Positions 43,579-56,398 of a DNA stretch of 64,000 nt are shown one piece after another. Both the position numbers and the translations under genes were made by a program. Below the pieces are notes generated by a model. It did not search any database. It saw nothing but the letters and a program-made list of their open reading frames with translations, and had not been told where the DNA came from. Each line of letters opens with the position of its first letter. Position 1 is the stretch's first letter. Origin of the DNA: Paguma larvata (taxonomy: Eukaryota; Chordata; Mammalia; Carnivora; Viverridae); assembly GCA_030068075.1 (NCBI GenBank), contig CM057844.1:11392001-11456000 (forward strand), given 5' to 3'.

Positions 43579-44839
43579 GTGGGAAATACCTTCACTCTAT
43601 AGAATATGCTCATGCTTCTGTTTCTTGGCTAGTCAGTTTGTGACTTCTTTTTGGGAAAGAAAATTAAGAATGTAGGTCACATCACTTTCTACTCCCCTTT
43701 CCTCCTGACTTTTGATAGATATCTACTCTAACTTGAAATAATTAATTATAGTTTTATTGCAACTGTGACATACTGTTTTTTGATTTGTTTGTTGATTCCT
43801 TAACTTTATACAGTCTCTGTCAACCATACTTTGGTTTGGTCAACCATACTTTGACTATGTAAGTTCAGGAAAGTTTGTGTGCTCTTCTTTTCTCTTCCTT
43901 CCCCACTCCAACCCTCACCTCAATCTCTAGCAATATTGTCATGGTTATTAACATCCACTTTCTGTCCTATGTCTAAATTGTCTCCTATGCTTTGATTAGA
44001 GGTTCTGAACAGTGACAATTAGTAACCAGTATAAGCAGTACAAGTATACAAGTACAAGTATAAATCTTGATAGTATAAATATTATTCACTGCAGATCCCA
44101 GTAGTGGAAGATTGAATCCATAAGAAGTGTCTGTCATAAACCTCTCCATGTATCGGGAGAATACTTAAAATATCAAGGTCAAGTGGATTCTCCCATGCTA
44201 TACCCCATCAGTTGCTCCAAAGCAGGCCACAAGTTAATTTGCCTCATTTTTGGACCATAGCTTCTCATTTATTGCCTTATGGAGCTCTCATGAGAGTATA
44301 ACTTTATAAACTCATGGTTCCAAATACTTAGTAATATCTAGTAACCAGGAGAGCTCAGAAGTCTTCCTTTTCTACAATCCAAATAAAATAATTCCCAAAA
44401 TTAAAAAAAAAAAACTTGATTGCTGTATATTATTCAATTATTTTTTTATCTGAAGAATAAATAGTATAATCAAAATAGTCTCTAACTTAAGCTTTTTCTG
44501 TGTCCACTCTCTTTTCTAAAAATCGTAAATAGTGTTTCCATTACACCACAAGAGCAGTTTCAGTCAAACCCTATTGTTACTTGATGGAGTTTCCAGAAAT
44601 CCATGACGGAACCTTTGCTCTTGACAAATACATCAATTATCAGAGCCCCAGTGGGCCATTTCAAGGGGGTGGGATGACTCAAATGCAGGGCACTCTTCAG
44701 ATTTATCCTCTGTTTACTGATTCATGAATAGAATTGGCGAATCTCAGGTATGAAGGAATATTCAAAATCCTCTTGCGTGACCTTGTTACATGTGCTTTGT
44801 CCATAAATTGTTTGCAAGAAGTGGAGCTTAATTCCTCTC
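43579..44839. other. No recognised element
   Basis: Unassigned sequence. A short duplication CAACCATACTTTG occurs at about 43819 and 43840, and an ACAAGTATA-type microduplication near 44038-44062. No gene signal. Confidence 0.42.
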
Positions 44840-44929
44840 CCTTGAGTCTTTCTTCTAAGGCATAAGAATATGGCAGTGTGATAGAGTGTGACTTCTGAGG
44901 CTAGATCAAAAAAGGCATCAGATGTGTAG

Positions 44930-45039
44930 GGGGGTGCCTGGGTGGCCCAGTTGGTTAAGCGTCTGACTTTGCCTCAGGTCATAATCTCACTGTTTCTGAG
45001 TTCAAGCCTCGCATTGGGCTCCGTGCTGACCTCACTTGC

Positions 45040-45077
<38 letters not shown>

Positions 45078-45102
45078 AATAAACATTAAAAAAAAAAGTT
45101 TA
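44930..45102 (+). mobile_element. tRNA-Lys SINE inside MaLR LTR
   Basis: The head GGGGTGCCTGGGTGGCCCAG is followed by a body shortened before a CT tract (45041-45074) and a CAAAAATAAACATTAAAA tail. The flank AAAAAGGCAT is repeated near 44908 and 45103. Confidence 0.93.
45041..45074. repeat. (CT)n microsatellite within SINE
   Basis: A perfect CT tract of about 17 units in the SINE at 44930-45102. Confidence 0.92.
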
Positions 45103-45470
45103 AAAAGGCATGTGACATCCTCCTTGCCTTCTCTATTGGATCACTCACTCTTAGAAGGACCAACTGCCATGTTCTATGGACACTCAGGCAGCACTGTGGA
45201 AAGAGGTCCCTGTGACAAAAACCTGAGACCTCCTTCCAGTAGCCAGCAGGGCACTGGGGCTTCTTGCCAATAGCTTCAGCTCTGAGTAAACTTTCAGGTA
45301 ACTGTAACTTTGAGGGAGAGTATGAATCTCTGAGCAAGGATCACCCGTAACAAAGCTATTCCTGAATTCCTTGCCCACAGAAACTGAGATAATAAATGTT
45401 TGTTGTTTTAAACCACTACATTTTGGGGTAATTTATGCCATAATAGATTATCAACAAACCTTTTAAACCC

Positions 45471-46129
45471 TCTCACTACCAAATGGGCTTCTGGTTTGTC
45501 TAAATAGCTATGATAACAAATCTAGGTGCTCTGTTACATCTTTAGGCAGCTCAGTCTATAATACTACATCAGTGCATCCAGGTTTTCTTCTTTGACATCC
45601 TTTGGGACAAATGAAATTAGTGTCCTCCCTAGTTTGCAGTCCCTAATCATTGTTTTCCAGGCTGTCTTCTTACCCACCCCATCTCTATTTGTCTCCCATC
45701 TCCGTATTGTTACCAGACTTTGCTGCCAATAACACATCTGTAGCTGGCCCAGAGAACCTAACTATGGGCTCAGAAATGGGCAGTCAGGAAAGAAGGAGGC
45801 TGCCCTGAAGCAGAAAGGGCAATAATGAGAACTTCACCTAATTGTGGCTCAGAGAGACCAATCCAAGGATCAGGAGGATAGTAGTCAAAAGAAGAGCCGC
45901 AAAATGTAATTAGTTTACTATATGTCTAAGCTAAATGTTGAATAACTTTCTCTGTGTGTTAAAATAAAGACAAAATCTGTATCTGTTACTATCACTTACT
46001 CTGTAACTTTTAATTCTTCTGTGAGGACACATACATACTCCTACCTCTGCTGGTCATTTCCCTAGAAGACAGACAAGAACTACTTGATGGGAAAGTCCTC
46101 CCCCAATCGAACCCCAGAACATGCTTTCA
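45471..46129. other. No recognised element
   Basis: Unassigned sequence without coding support. Confidence 0.4.
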
Positions 46130-46705
46130 TTGTCATTTCCAATTAGTCTTTCTTCTCTACACATCCCCAGTGCCCCAAGTTTTTGCCACTCCAGATTGCT
46201 TGGTCTTCTTCCAAAGGGTCCGGTTTTTCCCCAGTAAATTTCACGTGCTTTTACCTGTGGTTGGGATGCCTTGGGCCAACTACATTCCTTCTTTAAGACC
46301 CAGGACAGATGTGAATATTCTTGGAATCCTTTGGATTCCCTGGAAACCCTTTCCCCAGGTGATTTGTTCCTTCCTTGTGCTTTTTTTTGCGACATGCATT
46401 TGGCATCCCTTGTAACACTTGCCATGACACATCCTAGGCATGTGTTAAAGTGTCTGTCCCTCCCTTTAGGCTTGCACCTCTAAAGCTTTTTTCTGAACCC
46501 AATTATTTGACAGGAATAGATCACAGATCTTTGAGCTCCAGTGACTCACATGGAGCATCCAGAGGTTTAAAATATCTTTCCAAGCGCTAGAAACTTCAGC
46601 TGCCTCTGAGAGTCACACCACCAGATTGTGAACCATTTGAGGGCAGTGACTGTGGCTACGCCACAGCAGCCTCTACTATTTATTAGATGAATGAATTAAG
46701 TGCCA
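46130..46705 (+). mobile_element. L2 LINE 3' region, diverged
   Basis: It ends with GTGAACCATTTGAGGGCAGT, GACTGTGGCTACGCC and TTTATTAGATGAATGAATTA, matching the L2 3' end. The upstream part (46200-46440) shows pyrimidine-rich, protein-like L2 order with weaker similarity. Overlapping ORFs on both strands are shadows. Confidence 0.55.
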
Positions 46706-46957
46706 ATAGAATTTCCCTATTGATTAATTAGGAGAAGTTTTAAAAGAAATTGACACTCTTCCAGAAAAATGAAATGTCACATAAGGTATCCTCACATGCT
46801 GTAAAAACAAACAAACACACAGTATGGCTCAGAAATGTTGTATAATGAGTGTCTGGGAACAAGATTTGGAGACAGTTTAAATGGATCACAGGAGACAGCC
46901 TCTGCAAACAGCCTTGTAAAAGGACAATTTGGATGTGAATATGTTTGCAACACCCAT
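46706..46957. other. No recognised element
   Basis: Unassigned sequence between the L2 end and a small minisatellite. Confidence 0.35.
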
Positions 46958-46993
46958 CCCTCCACCTCCCACCTCCCACCTCCCACCTCCCAG
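46958..46993. repeat. 7-bp minisatellite (CCCACCT)n
   Basis: About five tandem units of CCCACCT, beginning with one CTCCACC variant. The complementary strand is G-rich. Confidence 0.92.
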
Positions 46994-47829
46994 ATCATGA
47001 GATGCTGGCAAAGCCCAGCCTAGAAATCACTGTTTTAATGCAAAGCAAATGCTTGTCCCAGGAGTGAAACAGCTGAAAGGAATTAATTTTCTCTCTGCTT
47101 TTAGAGACAGAGAAAAAAAGACAATATATATTTTACCTGCTAAAGTACAATTACATGTGCTTTCCAGGTCTGTACACAAGTGCCTTATTGAGGCTGCTGT
47201 ATATAATATGGTTAATAATTGTGTAAACAAAGGCATGTCAATCTCCCAGTGGAAAAAAATGAGTCCTTTTCTTTTTTAAACTTGTGATTTGATACAGGTA
47301 ATTAGAATATATGCAAATATATGGCCTAAGCAGCCATTTCACTATATGAGTGCATTTCTTTCCTTAAGGCTTGCCTTTACTGTGTTGGTGGGAGCCTGTG
47401 AAGACAGACCTTGTGAGGTTCAGGGGTCTCTGCTTTAGAATGGTTACTAAGAAGCAGTGAGTATGGGGATCAATGAGAAACAGACTCCATATATTTAAAG
47501 AAAATATTAAGCAATTCAGGAAAGAAGACATAGGAGTTCTTAGAGGCAAAAAGGCTGTGTGTTTGGCCAGTGGCCTCTGTGCCACTGTTGGGAGTCCTTT
47601 ATCTTAAATACATTTGAGGTGCACAGTTTAGCCAGAGCCTGATTATCTGATGAACACATATGGTAATTGTTACTCCCCCATTAAGTTACCCTCACCTTAC
47701 TCAGAGAATGACTTCAGGTTCCTTGCTATCCAGGAATATGTTCATTATGCTGATAATTAAGTGGTGTACATGATACTGCTTCTACTTGTCCAGCTACCCC
47801 TTTTTCCCATTTTTCATCTTGACTATGAA
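46994..47829. other. No recognised element
   Basis: Unassigned sequence. 47130-47240 keeps a low-divergence look (GCTGCTGTATATAATATGGT, TAATTGTGTAAACAAAG) that could be a conserved non-coding element, but nothing proves this. Confidence 0.4.
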
Positions 47830-47960
47830 ATGTTTCATGTAGTTTTAAAAGAATGTAATAATTCGTAAGTTATAAAGGATAGTAATAAAATGAACACCTG
47901 TGAACCTGTCGCCCAGCTTAAGAAATAGCCCATTACCCATATCTTTAAAACCCCCATATG
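47830..47960 (-). mobile_element. Ancient LINE-1 3' UTR fragment
   Basis: AAAATGAACACCTGTGAACC, then TGTCGCCCAGCTTAAGAAAT, then AGCCCATTACCCATATC is a recurring antisense ancient L1 3' UTR segment. Confidence 0.55.
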
Positions 47961-48614
47961 GGCCTGACATTATTTAAATGGTATGTCATAGGATTTCTTC
48001 TGTGAGAATTTATGCATAAATTCTTACATAGTTACTTCAAAGAATAATGAATCCTGCTATCATTTTAGACTCAGCTCTATCAAATTAAATTATTCTTCAC
48101 TTGCCAGTTAGAGCTTAAATGTGGCGTTCCCTTCCCCCCTTTTCAGAACAAGCAAAGTTCTTCATCAAATACTCTTCTTGTCACTGTTACCAAAACATGC
48201 TATGCTTTAAGAATAAAAAATATTAGAGTGAGATGATGCTTCCTGGAACATTAAAAAGATAAAAGGTCATTTTACTGTAAGTTAAAATTCCAAACTGCCT
48301 TTTGGTTTTACTGGCATTAAAAATTTGGCGAGCACACATAAACACATGCACTTCAAAGGAGCTTCATTCTTTAGGTCCCAGTGATACCACTTATTTCCAT
48401 CTCATGGCACATGCCACCATGAGCACTTATGAGTAGGCATTCTGGTGGGTTTACAGGATCATAAAAATAACTCCTAAGAGAAGGCAAATTAGCTATTAGG
48501 TTGGTAGTGGGAAAAGAGGTAGTGGTGGATGCTTACCTGATGTTAATAGCTTGTCTTAGAAATATAACTAAAACTTTATCTGTAAGAGGGTTCAGTATCA
48601 TGGTTGGAAACTTC
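47961..48614. other. No recognised element
   Basis: AT-rich unassigned sequence. Confidence 0.4.
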
Positions 48615-48718
48615 TTTTTTATTTTTATTTTTATTTAAGTTCCAGCTAGTTAACATACAGTATAATATTAGTTTCAGGTGTACAATACAGTGATTCAATA
48701 CTTCCATACAACATCCTG
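48615..48718 (-). mobile_element. Very short LINE-1 3' end
   Basis: A TTTATTTTTATTTTTATTT tail is followed by AGTTCCAGCTAGTTAACATA, TACAGTATAATATTAGTTTC and AGGTGTACAATACAGTGATT, the carnivore L1 3' terminus in antisense. About 100 bp remains. Confidence 0.82.
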
Positions 48719-48938
48719 GGAGGTAGGTGGAAAATTATTTCTTTAGTGCCTCAGCAATGCTTTGGAATTGTTATATCTTCACTATAGTCTTGATAGAGAC
48801 TGACATATTGGTTCTTATTTAAGTTGCATTACTCTATTGAGGTAGTGCTCTGAGATTTATATTTTTCAAAATTAGCTGTCATTTTTAAAACAAATATGTT
48901 GATTACAAATAGATGTAATCTGCTCTGTTTGCTTTATA

Positions 48939-49155
48939 GACTTAAAATTTTTTTTTAATGTTTGTGTATTTTTGAGAGAGAGAGAGACAGAGTGTGAGCA
49001 GGGGAGGGGGAGAGACAGGGAGACACAGAATCTGAAGCAGACTCCAGGCTCAGCTGTCAGCACGGAGCCTGATGCAGGGCTTGAAATCACAGACCACGAG
49101 ATCATGACCTGAGCCAAAGTCAGACACTTAACCAACAGAACCACCCACACGCCCC
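48939..49155 (-). mobile_element. tRNA-Lys SINE, antisense
   Basis: The flanks TGCTCTGTTTGCTTTATA (48921-48938) and TGCTTTGTTTCCTTATA (49156-49172) form an imperfect duplication. The copy is complete, with a diverged head (ACCACCCACACGCCCC). Confidence 0.94.
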
Positions 49156-49213
49156 TGCTTTGTTTCCTTATAAAAGAACTTTTCTTCCTTTAAATATCAC
49201 TAGTGTACCTTTA

Positions 49214-49421
49214 AAAAATATATATATATGTTTTGAGAGAGAGAGAGAGTGAGCGAGTGAGTGGGGTAGGGCCAGAGAAAGGGAGTGAGAGAATCCCAAC
49301 TAGGCTCCACATTGTCAATGCAGAGCCTGATGTGGGGGTTCAGTCTCATGAACTGTAAGATGATGACCTGAGCCAAAATCAAGAGTTGGATGCTTAACTG
49401 ACTGAACCACTCAGGTGCCCC
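49214..49421 (-). mobile_element. Older carnivore tRNA-Lys SINE, antisense
   Basis: The duplication ATCACTAGTGTACCTTTA (49196-49213) versus ATCACTAATGTACTTTA (49422-49438) flanks it. It has the AAATCAAGAGTTGGATGC older-type body. It lies about 60 bp from the SINE at 48939-49155 in the same orientation. Confidence 0.93.
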
Positions 49422-49439
49422 ATCACTAATGTACTTTAA

Positions 49440-52159
49440 AAAAAAATTAGAAATAGAGGTTTATCTGTATTTTTTTCCCTTCATCATGGGAAGTATAGTT
49501 CTAGCTGTAATCTAACCATGTAGTATTTTTTTTTTGGCCACAAAATTTTCCATCTGATATAAAGAATACAAGGATTTATGCATAGAATTCTACTGATTAC
49601 GTAATTCCTATTACCGTGGTTCTCCTAAAACTCTCAGAAAAACATTTTGACAAATTTTATAGTCCATTTTCATCTGGTCAAAAGGGTGATAGAGATTACT
49701 TCTGTGTGAAATCCTAAAAATATATTTGTTGAATGAATGAAATCATGTTTCAATAAAACTTGTTTCACTGTTTCTGTTCAGTAGAACTTCTGTGTGAAAT
49801 CCTAAAAATATATTTGTTGATTGAATGAAATCATGTTTCAATAAAACTTATTTCACTGTTGCTGTTCAGCAGAGAACTTCTAGGTTCCATCCAGTGGTCC
49901 CTATTCCCGGAAGTTTCTAATACAATAAAATGATAAAAAAGGAAGCAAACTGAACTGACCTTTGAGGCTTGTATTACTATTTGACCCATATCCCCTTCCT
50001 CCTTTTCAGTCAGCATGCTTCTTTAGTACTGAACCAATCAGACTGAGCCATGGGAAGAGAGAATAGTTATTTTCGTGGCTTAGTATAACCAAGGTTCTAT
50101 AGAACTTGAACCCCATTCCTTTTAATACAGTTCAGTGGTCAAAGTGTTTCAGGGAGGCAAGCCAGCTCAAAGCCACTTAATGGCCACATTGGGACACACA
50201 AGATGAATCTTAAGGATTCCATGTCAGGACAGTAAAGCATCCCTGTGTGAACCCCATCCATACTGAGTTATAAAGAAATGAACGACCAAGGGGAAAAATC
50301 CACAGAGATAAGAGGAGACTGTTCTATTTATAGTTCCTCACTGTTCCCATTTTAAAAATGAATTTATCTTCTATTCAGCAAGTTGTAACTTAAAGCACTA
50401 TGCAGAATATCTGAGGGTAAGCCATTCCACCTAAGTCTAAAGAGTAGCAGCTGACTTGGCAACTGCCCAGCCCAAGACGGTTCTGATTTTAAAGTTCTGT
50501 TTTCCTTGCAAGAAAGTCTGGGATGTGAAGCCAGGCAGAGAGGTTTTAAATGGGTGTGGGAGCCAGTGCAGCTGGGGGTTGTTAACAACAATCGGAGAAC
50601 AACAAAATTTTTTAGAGGGATGGCTAAGAGCTTCTCTCTGGTCAGGAAAGAGAATCTGTTTGGATAGAGAAAACTTGCTTGCAATGCTAGTAAATAAATT
50701 TTATTTGACTTTATTTAAACAGGATGACCTATGAATCATTTTGAAAGAGAAAGAGGTATCCTGGGGAGACCATCTTGCAAGCGGTGGCTTGTAGCTCTAA
50801 TATTAACCAGTAAAGGTGGTGATTTAAATGTCCCAAGAGTCAAAGCCTTACATAAGGACTAAAGGCTGTCTCATATAGTGAAGGAACACTACGACTAAAG
50901 TAGAACCACTCTTGGGCATCATACCTGTGGGTGAGTTTATTTATTCCAAAGCATTAAATCTAACTTTCCAGAAAGGCCAGCCTTTAAGATTTATGTGCAA
51001 ATCCATTCCGGATGTCCCTGTAATACCATTAACCTGTCATTGGTGAGAAGCACATGCACAGCACATCCCACCTAACACATTCTCTGCACTGCAACAGGAT
51101 CATTAGTGTTGGCCTTTTTTCACATCATGCTTATGTGATATGATGTGTTGTAAACTCAGTTGGTAGAGAAGAAACTTGCCAAATCCTTTGACCATCTTTC
51201 ACAAACCCATTCAGGAATTTATTTCATCATGGCTTTAGGTGTTCTTAAAGTTTTCTGATGGAGATCTTTTCATGGTCTGGTCATTTTCAGTAGCCTCAGA
51301 ATCCCTGGGCTTTGGCTTTCTACAAAACAATAGGCTTTTCAAATTAGTAGTTGAAGTGTAAACAGTCACCAGCCACTACCAAAGCAACATGACTCTTTCA
51401 CAGGCTCAGACATTGCATTCCAGGCTATTCATTTACCTTGTATGGTGCTTGAGTTCATGATTCTCTTCATGGAATAATTACATGTGGAAAAATCCCATTA
51501 CTATGGATATAACATCTGCCTAATTTGCTGTGTTATTATTAGAATTATTTCTTAATACTCTTACCATAAACTTCCATTTTAAGTTTATGAAACAATTTCA
51601 AATTTAGTCCTTAAAATCAGGAAACAAATGATAGACTTCTAAATATCATTCATGGTAAGAAATATTACTGTTATATTATTTTCCCCCTTATGTAACTGTA
51701 CCCTTTGCCAGGTTTTAACTATAAATTAGGACTAAATTAGACAGTTTTGAAAGTTTGTGAGATGAACTACCCTGAGACAAATAAATATTTTCTATTCATT
51801 TTAAAAAACTTATAGAGGTTTTATAATTTTTAAATTTCTATCTGGAATAAATTTTTATTTTGTTCATTTTGATTGCTCCTTAAACATAATAGGTTTTGCA
51901 CTGTTTATATGTGCCTGGTGTAAATTTATGTAGGGACTTATTCATGGCGTTTCATAAGATTTGGTCATATATTAGGTAGTCATGAGATATGAAACAATTT
52001 GATAGCATTAGATTAGTTTCATATCATAATAAAGCATTCTCATGAAGGACAATTGAAAATATATGGTAATATCTCATTACGTCAAATTTCAGAAGTTCAG
52101 AATATCATAATCTAAGTATGGAAGAAATTAATTCTTAGATAATATATATTGATAGAGTA
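49440..52159. other. Long stretch with no recognised transposon or gene
   Basis: Apart from the 88-bp duplication at 49698-49873 I recognise nothing. 50360-50740 carries ORFs of about 100 codons on opposite strands without splice context. 51000-51170 looks less decayed than its surroundings. Confidence 0.45.
49698..49873. repeat. 88-bp tandem duplication (two copies)
   Basis: Copies at 49698-49785 and 49786-49873 both begin ACTTCTGTGTGAAATCC and contain ATATATTTGTTGA and AATCATGTTTCAATAAAACT. They differ at about five positions, so the event is older than the 53-bp duplication at 36760. Confidence 0.94.
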
Positions 52160-52458
52160 ATTAAGATACTTAGGGAGGTGTGGAGAGAAAACTGGGGTAG
52201 CAATTCTTACATAGGACACAATAGACCTTAAAACAAACACTATAATGACAGGCAAAGAAAGACAGTATATAATCATTAAGGGGGCAATCCAAAAAGAAAA
52301 CAGAACAATTGTAAATATTTATGCATCCACATGCGAGTACCCAAATACTTAGTTAATAACAAACATGAACTAATCAATAATAATACAATAATAGTAGGGG
52401 ACTTTAACACCCCACTTACATCAATTAACAGTCCAAATAGAAAATCAACAAGGAAACA

Positions 52459-52743
52459 GTGACTTTCAATGACATATTGGACCAGATGGATTTAACAGAT
52501 ACATTCAGAGCGTTCCATCCTAAAATAGCAGAATGCGTATTCTTTTCAAGTGCAAATGGAACATTCTCCAAGATAGATCATACATTAGCCCACAAAACAA
52601 ATCTTAACATATTCAAAGAGATCGAAGTCATTCTGTGCATTTCTTCTGATCACAATGCTATGAAACTAGAAATCAACCATAAGAAAAAAATATGGAAAGA
52701 GAAAAAATACATGGAGGTTAAACAACATGCTTCTAAACAATAA
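52459..52743 (+). pseudogene. LINE-1 ORF2 endonuclease remnant, 94 codons open
   Basis: An open fragment of the APE-like endonuclease domain. The S-D-H catalytic triplet is at residues 63-65, followed by NAM; KIDHTLAHK is at about 38-46. Upstream stops separate it from the domain start. It belongs to the L1 at 52160-60655. Confidence 0.82.
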
Positions 52744-53424
52744 ATGGGTCAACTAAGAAATCAAAGAGGAAATCAAAATGAAATGAAATGAAAATGAAAA
52801 CACAGTCCAAAACGTTTGAGATACAGCAAAAATTGTTCTAAGAAAGAAGGTTATAGCAATACTGGCCTACCTCAAGAAGCAAGAAAAATCTCAAATAAAC
52901 AACCTAACCTTATATGTAAAGGAGCTAGAAAAAGAAAAACAAACGAAACCCCAAACCAATAGAATGAAGTAAATAATACAGTTAGAGCAGAAATTAAAAA
53001 AATTTATAAACTAAAAAAACAATAGAACATATCAATGAAACCAGGAGATGCTTCTTTGAAAATATCAACAAAATTGATATACCCTTGGCCAGATTCATCA
53101 AAAAAGAGAGAGGACTCAAATAAAGAAAATCAGAAATGAAAGGAGAAATAACAAATGACACCACAGAAATACAAAGGATTGTAAGAGAATATGAGGAAAA
53201 ATTATATGCCAACAAATTGGACAATTTGGAAGAAATAGATAAATTCCTAGAAACATATAAACTACCAACACTGAATCAGGAGAAATATAAAATTTGAACA
53301 TATCTGTAATCAGCAATGAAACTGAATCAGTAGTCAAAAATTTCACCGCAAACAAAAGTCTAGGACCAGATGGCTTCACAGGCAAATTCTAACAAATATT
53401 TAAAGAAGCATTAATACCTATTCT

Positions 53425-54304
53425 TTTCAACATGAATAGACACTTTTCCAATGAAGACATCCAGATGGCTAACAGATAGGAAAAAGATGTGTAACATCAC
53501 TCATCATCAAGGAAATACAAATCAAAACCACAATGAGATACCACCTCACACCTGTCAGAATGGCTAAAATTAACAACACAAGAAACAACAGGTGTTGGCA
53601 AAAATGCGGAGAAAGAGGAACCCTCTTACACTGTTGGTAGGAATGCAAACTGGTGTAACCACTCTGAAGAACAGTATGGAGCTTCCTTAAAAACCTAAAA
53701 ATAAAACTACCCTACGATCCAGCAATTGCATTACTATGTATTTACCCAAAAGATACAAAAAATATGGATATGAAAGGGTACCCGCACCCAAATGTTTATA
53801 ACAGCATTATCAACAAGTGCCAATCTATAGAGAGAGCCCAAATGTCCACTGACTGATAAATGGATAAAGAAGATGTGGTATATATAAATAATGGAATATT
53901 ACTCAGCCATCAAAAAGAATGAAATCTTGCTGTTTGCAACAACCTGGATGGAGCTAGAATGTATTATGCTAAGTGAGGTAAATCAAACAGAAAGACAAAT
54001 ACCATATGATTTAACTCATATGTATAATTTAATAAAAAAGATGAACATATGAGAAAGGGAGGGAAAAAGAGGAGAGAGAGAAGCAAATCACAACAGACTC
54101 TTGACAATAGAGAATAACTGAGGGTTGATGGAGGGTGGTGAATGGGAAATTGGCTAGATAGGTGATGGATACTAAGGGAGGCACTTGTTGTGATGAGCAC
54201 TGGGTGTTGTATGTAATGATGAATCACTGAATTCTACTCCTGAAACCAATATTGCACTGTACATTGGCTAAGTAAAATTTAATTAAAAAAAAAAGAAAAA
54301 GGAA
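53425..54304 (+). mobile_element. Nested 5'-truncated LINE-1 (first insertion)
   Basis: The 12-bp target-site duplication AATACCTATTCT is at 53413-53424 and 54305-54316. It begins in the ORF2 C-terminal region ([18 protein letters not shown]) and runs through the 3' UTR to an A-rich tail. The Cys-rich region near 53590-53645 keeps its C/C/H positions but has a stop (TAG) between H and the final Cys. The host RT frame resumes directly after the duplication. Confidence 0.92.
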
Positions 54305-54996
54305 AATACCTATTCTCAAACTATTCCAAAAAATAGAAACGGAAAACTTCCAAATTTATCCTATGAGTCCTTCATTACCTAATACCCAAACCAGGTAAAA
54401 ACACTACCAGAAAAGAGAAATACAGACCAATATCTTCGATGAACAGACATGCAAAAATTCTCAATAAAATACTAGCAAATTGAATCCAAAACTGCATTTT
54501 AAAAAGTTATTCACCATAATCAAGTGGCATTTATTCCAGGATGCAAGCATTGTTAAGTATTCACAAATTATTGTGATACATCACATCAATGAGAGAAAGG
54601 ATAAAAACCATATGATCATTTCAATAGATGCAGAGAAAGCACTCGACAAAATACAACATCAATTCATGGTTAAAAACCCTCAACAAAGTAAGTTTAGAGG
54701 GAACATTCCTCAACATAATAAAGGCTATATATGAGAAACCCACAGCTAACATCCTACTCAATGGTGAAAAACTTAAAGCTTTCCCCCTAAGATAAGGAAC
54801 AAGACAGAGATGCCCATTCTCACCAATTTTATTAAACATCGTAATGAAAGTCCTTGCAAGGCTTTACCAAAAAACTGGTAGAACTAATAAATGAGTTCAG
54901 TAAAGTGTCGGGATGCGAAATCCATGTGTGGAAATCTATTGCATTTCTATACATCAATAATGAAACAACAGAAAGATAAATTAAGAAAACAATCCC

Positions 54997-56398
54997 TGGC
55001 ACAAGAACAGACACATAGACCAATGGTCTAGAATAGAGAACCCAGAAATGGACCCACAAGCATATGGCCAACTAATCTTTGACAAAGCAGGAAAGAGTAT
55101 CCAATGAAAAAAAGACAGCCTCTTTAACAAATGGTGCTGGGAGAACTGGCCAGCAAGATGCAGAAGAATGAAACTAGACCACTTTCTTTCACCACTCACA
55201 AAAATAAACTCAAAATGGATGCAGGACCTGAATGTGAGACAGGAAACCATCAAAATCCTAGAGGAGAAAGCAGGAAAAATCCTTTTTGAACTGAGCTGCA
55301 GCAATTTCCTACTCGACACATCTCCAAAGATGAGGGAATTAAAAGCAAAAATGAACTATTTTCATTTATCTTGATGACCTCATCAAGATAAAAAGCTTTT
55401 GCACAGCAAAGGAAATAACCAACGAAACTAATAGACAACAATGGAATGGGGAAGGATAATTGCAAATGACATATCAGATAAAGGACTAGTATCTAAAACC
55501 TATAAGGAACTTACCAAACTCCACATGTGAAAAAGGAATAATCCAGTCAAGAAATGGGTGGAAGATATGAATAGACACTTCTCCAAAGATATCATCCAGA
55601 TGGCCAACAGACATGTGAAACGATGCTCAATGTCACTCATCATCAGGGAAATACAAATCAAAATCACACTGAGATTCCACCTCATGCCGATTAGAGTGGC
55701 TAAAATGAATAAATAAGGAAACTATAGATGCTGGCGAGGATGTGGAAAAATAGGCACCCTCCTGCACTGTTGGTGGGAATGCACACTGGTGCAGCCACTC
55801 TGGAGAACTGTGTGGAGGTTCCTCAAAAAAATGAAAATAGAGCTACCTTATGACCCAGCAATAGCACTGCTAGGAATCTACCCAAGAGATACAGGACTGC
55901 TAATGCATAGGGGCACGTGTACCCCAATGTTCACAGCAGCACTTTCGACAATAGCCAAATCATGGAAAGAGACTAAGTGTCCATCAACTGATGAATGGAT
56001 AAAGAAGAAGTGGTATATATATACAATGGAATGCTATGCAGCAATGAGGAAGAATGAAATCTGGTCATGTGTAGCTAGATGGATGGAACTGGAGGGTACT
56101 ATAGTAGCTAAGTGAAATAAGTCAGTCAGAGAAAGACAGATACCATATGTTTCCACGCATAGGTGGATTTTGAGAGACTTAGCAGAAAACCATGGGGGAG
56201 GGGAAAGAAAAAAAGACACGGAGAGGAAGGGAGACACAACATAAGAGACTCTTAAAGACCAGGAACAAACTGAGGGGTGAAGGAGGGTGTGGGAGGGGGG
56301 AGAGTGGGTGACGGGCACAGAAGAGGGCACTTGTTGGGATGAGCACTGGGTGTTGAATGGAAACCAATTTGACAATAAATTATTGAAAAAAAAAAACC
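54997..56398 (+). mobile_element. Nested 5'-truncated LINE-1 (second insertion), comparatively young
   Basis: It begins at the ORF2 block [12 protein letters not shown] and ends GACAATAAATTATTG plus a poly(A). The host resumes at CAATCCCATTTACAATTGCA. The short duplication CAATCCC (54990-54996 and 56399-56405) may extend into the A-rich flank. It is close in sequence to the minus-strand L1 at 16418-18671 and has long open ORF2 pieces. Confidence 0.9.
55168..56115 (+). pseudogene. LINE-1 ORF2 C-terminal remnant with frame breaks
   Basis: Open pieces at 55168-55374 and 55789-56115 encode the same C-terminal blocks as the 359-codon frame at 16659-17738. The Cys-rich motif CX3CX7HX4C is intact in translation near 55726-55785. 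At least two frame changes or stops lie between the pieces. Confidence 0.85.

Larger units (their letters stand above)
44840..45470 (+). mobile_element. MaLR-type LTR (MLT1-like), interrupted by a SINE
   Basis: MLT1-like order: TGTGACTTCTGAGGCTAGAT, GGCAT, then after the SINE AGAAGGACCAACTGCCATGT, AGACCTCCTTCCAGTAGCCA, CTGAATTCCTTGCCCACAGA, GATAATAAATGTTTGTTGTT, TTAAACCACTACATTTTGGG and GTAATTTATGCCATAATAGA. No retroviral genes are present, so it is a solo LTR. The left border is approximate. Confidence 0.8.

Noticed and set aside
44840..45470. Possible endogenous retrovirus
   Set aside because: Only a solo MaLR-type LTR is present; there are no gag, pol or env remnants beside it.
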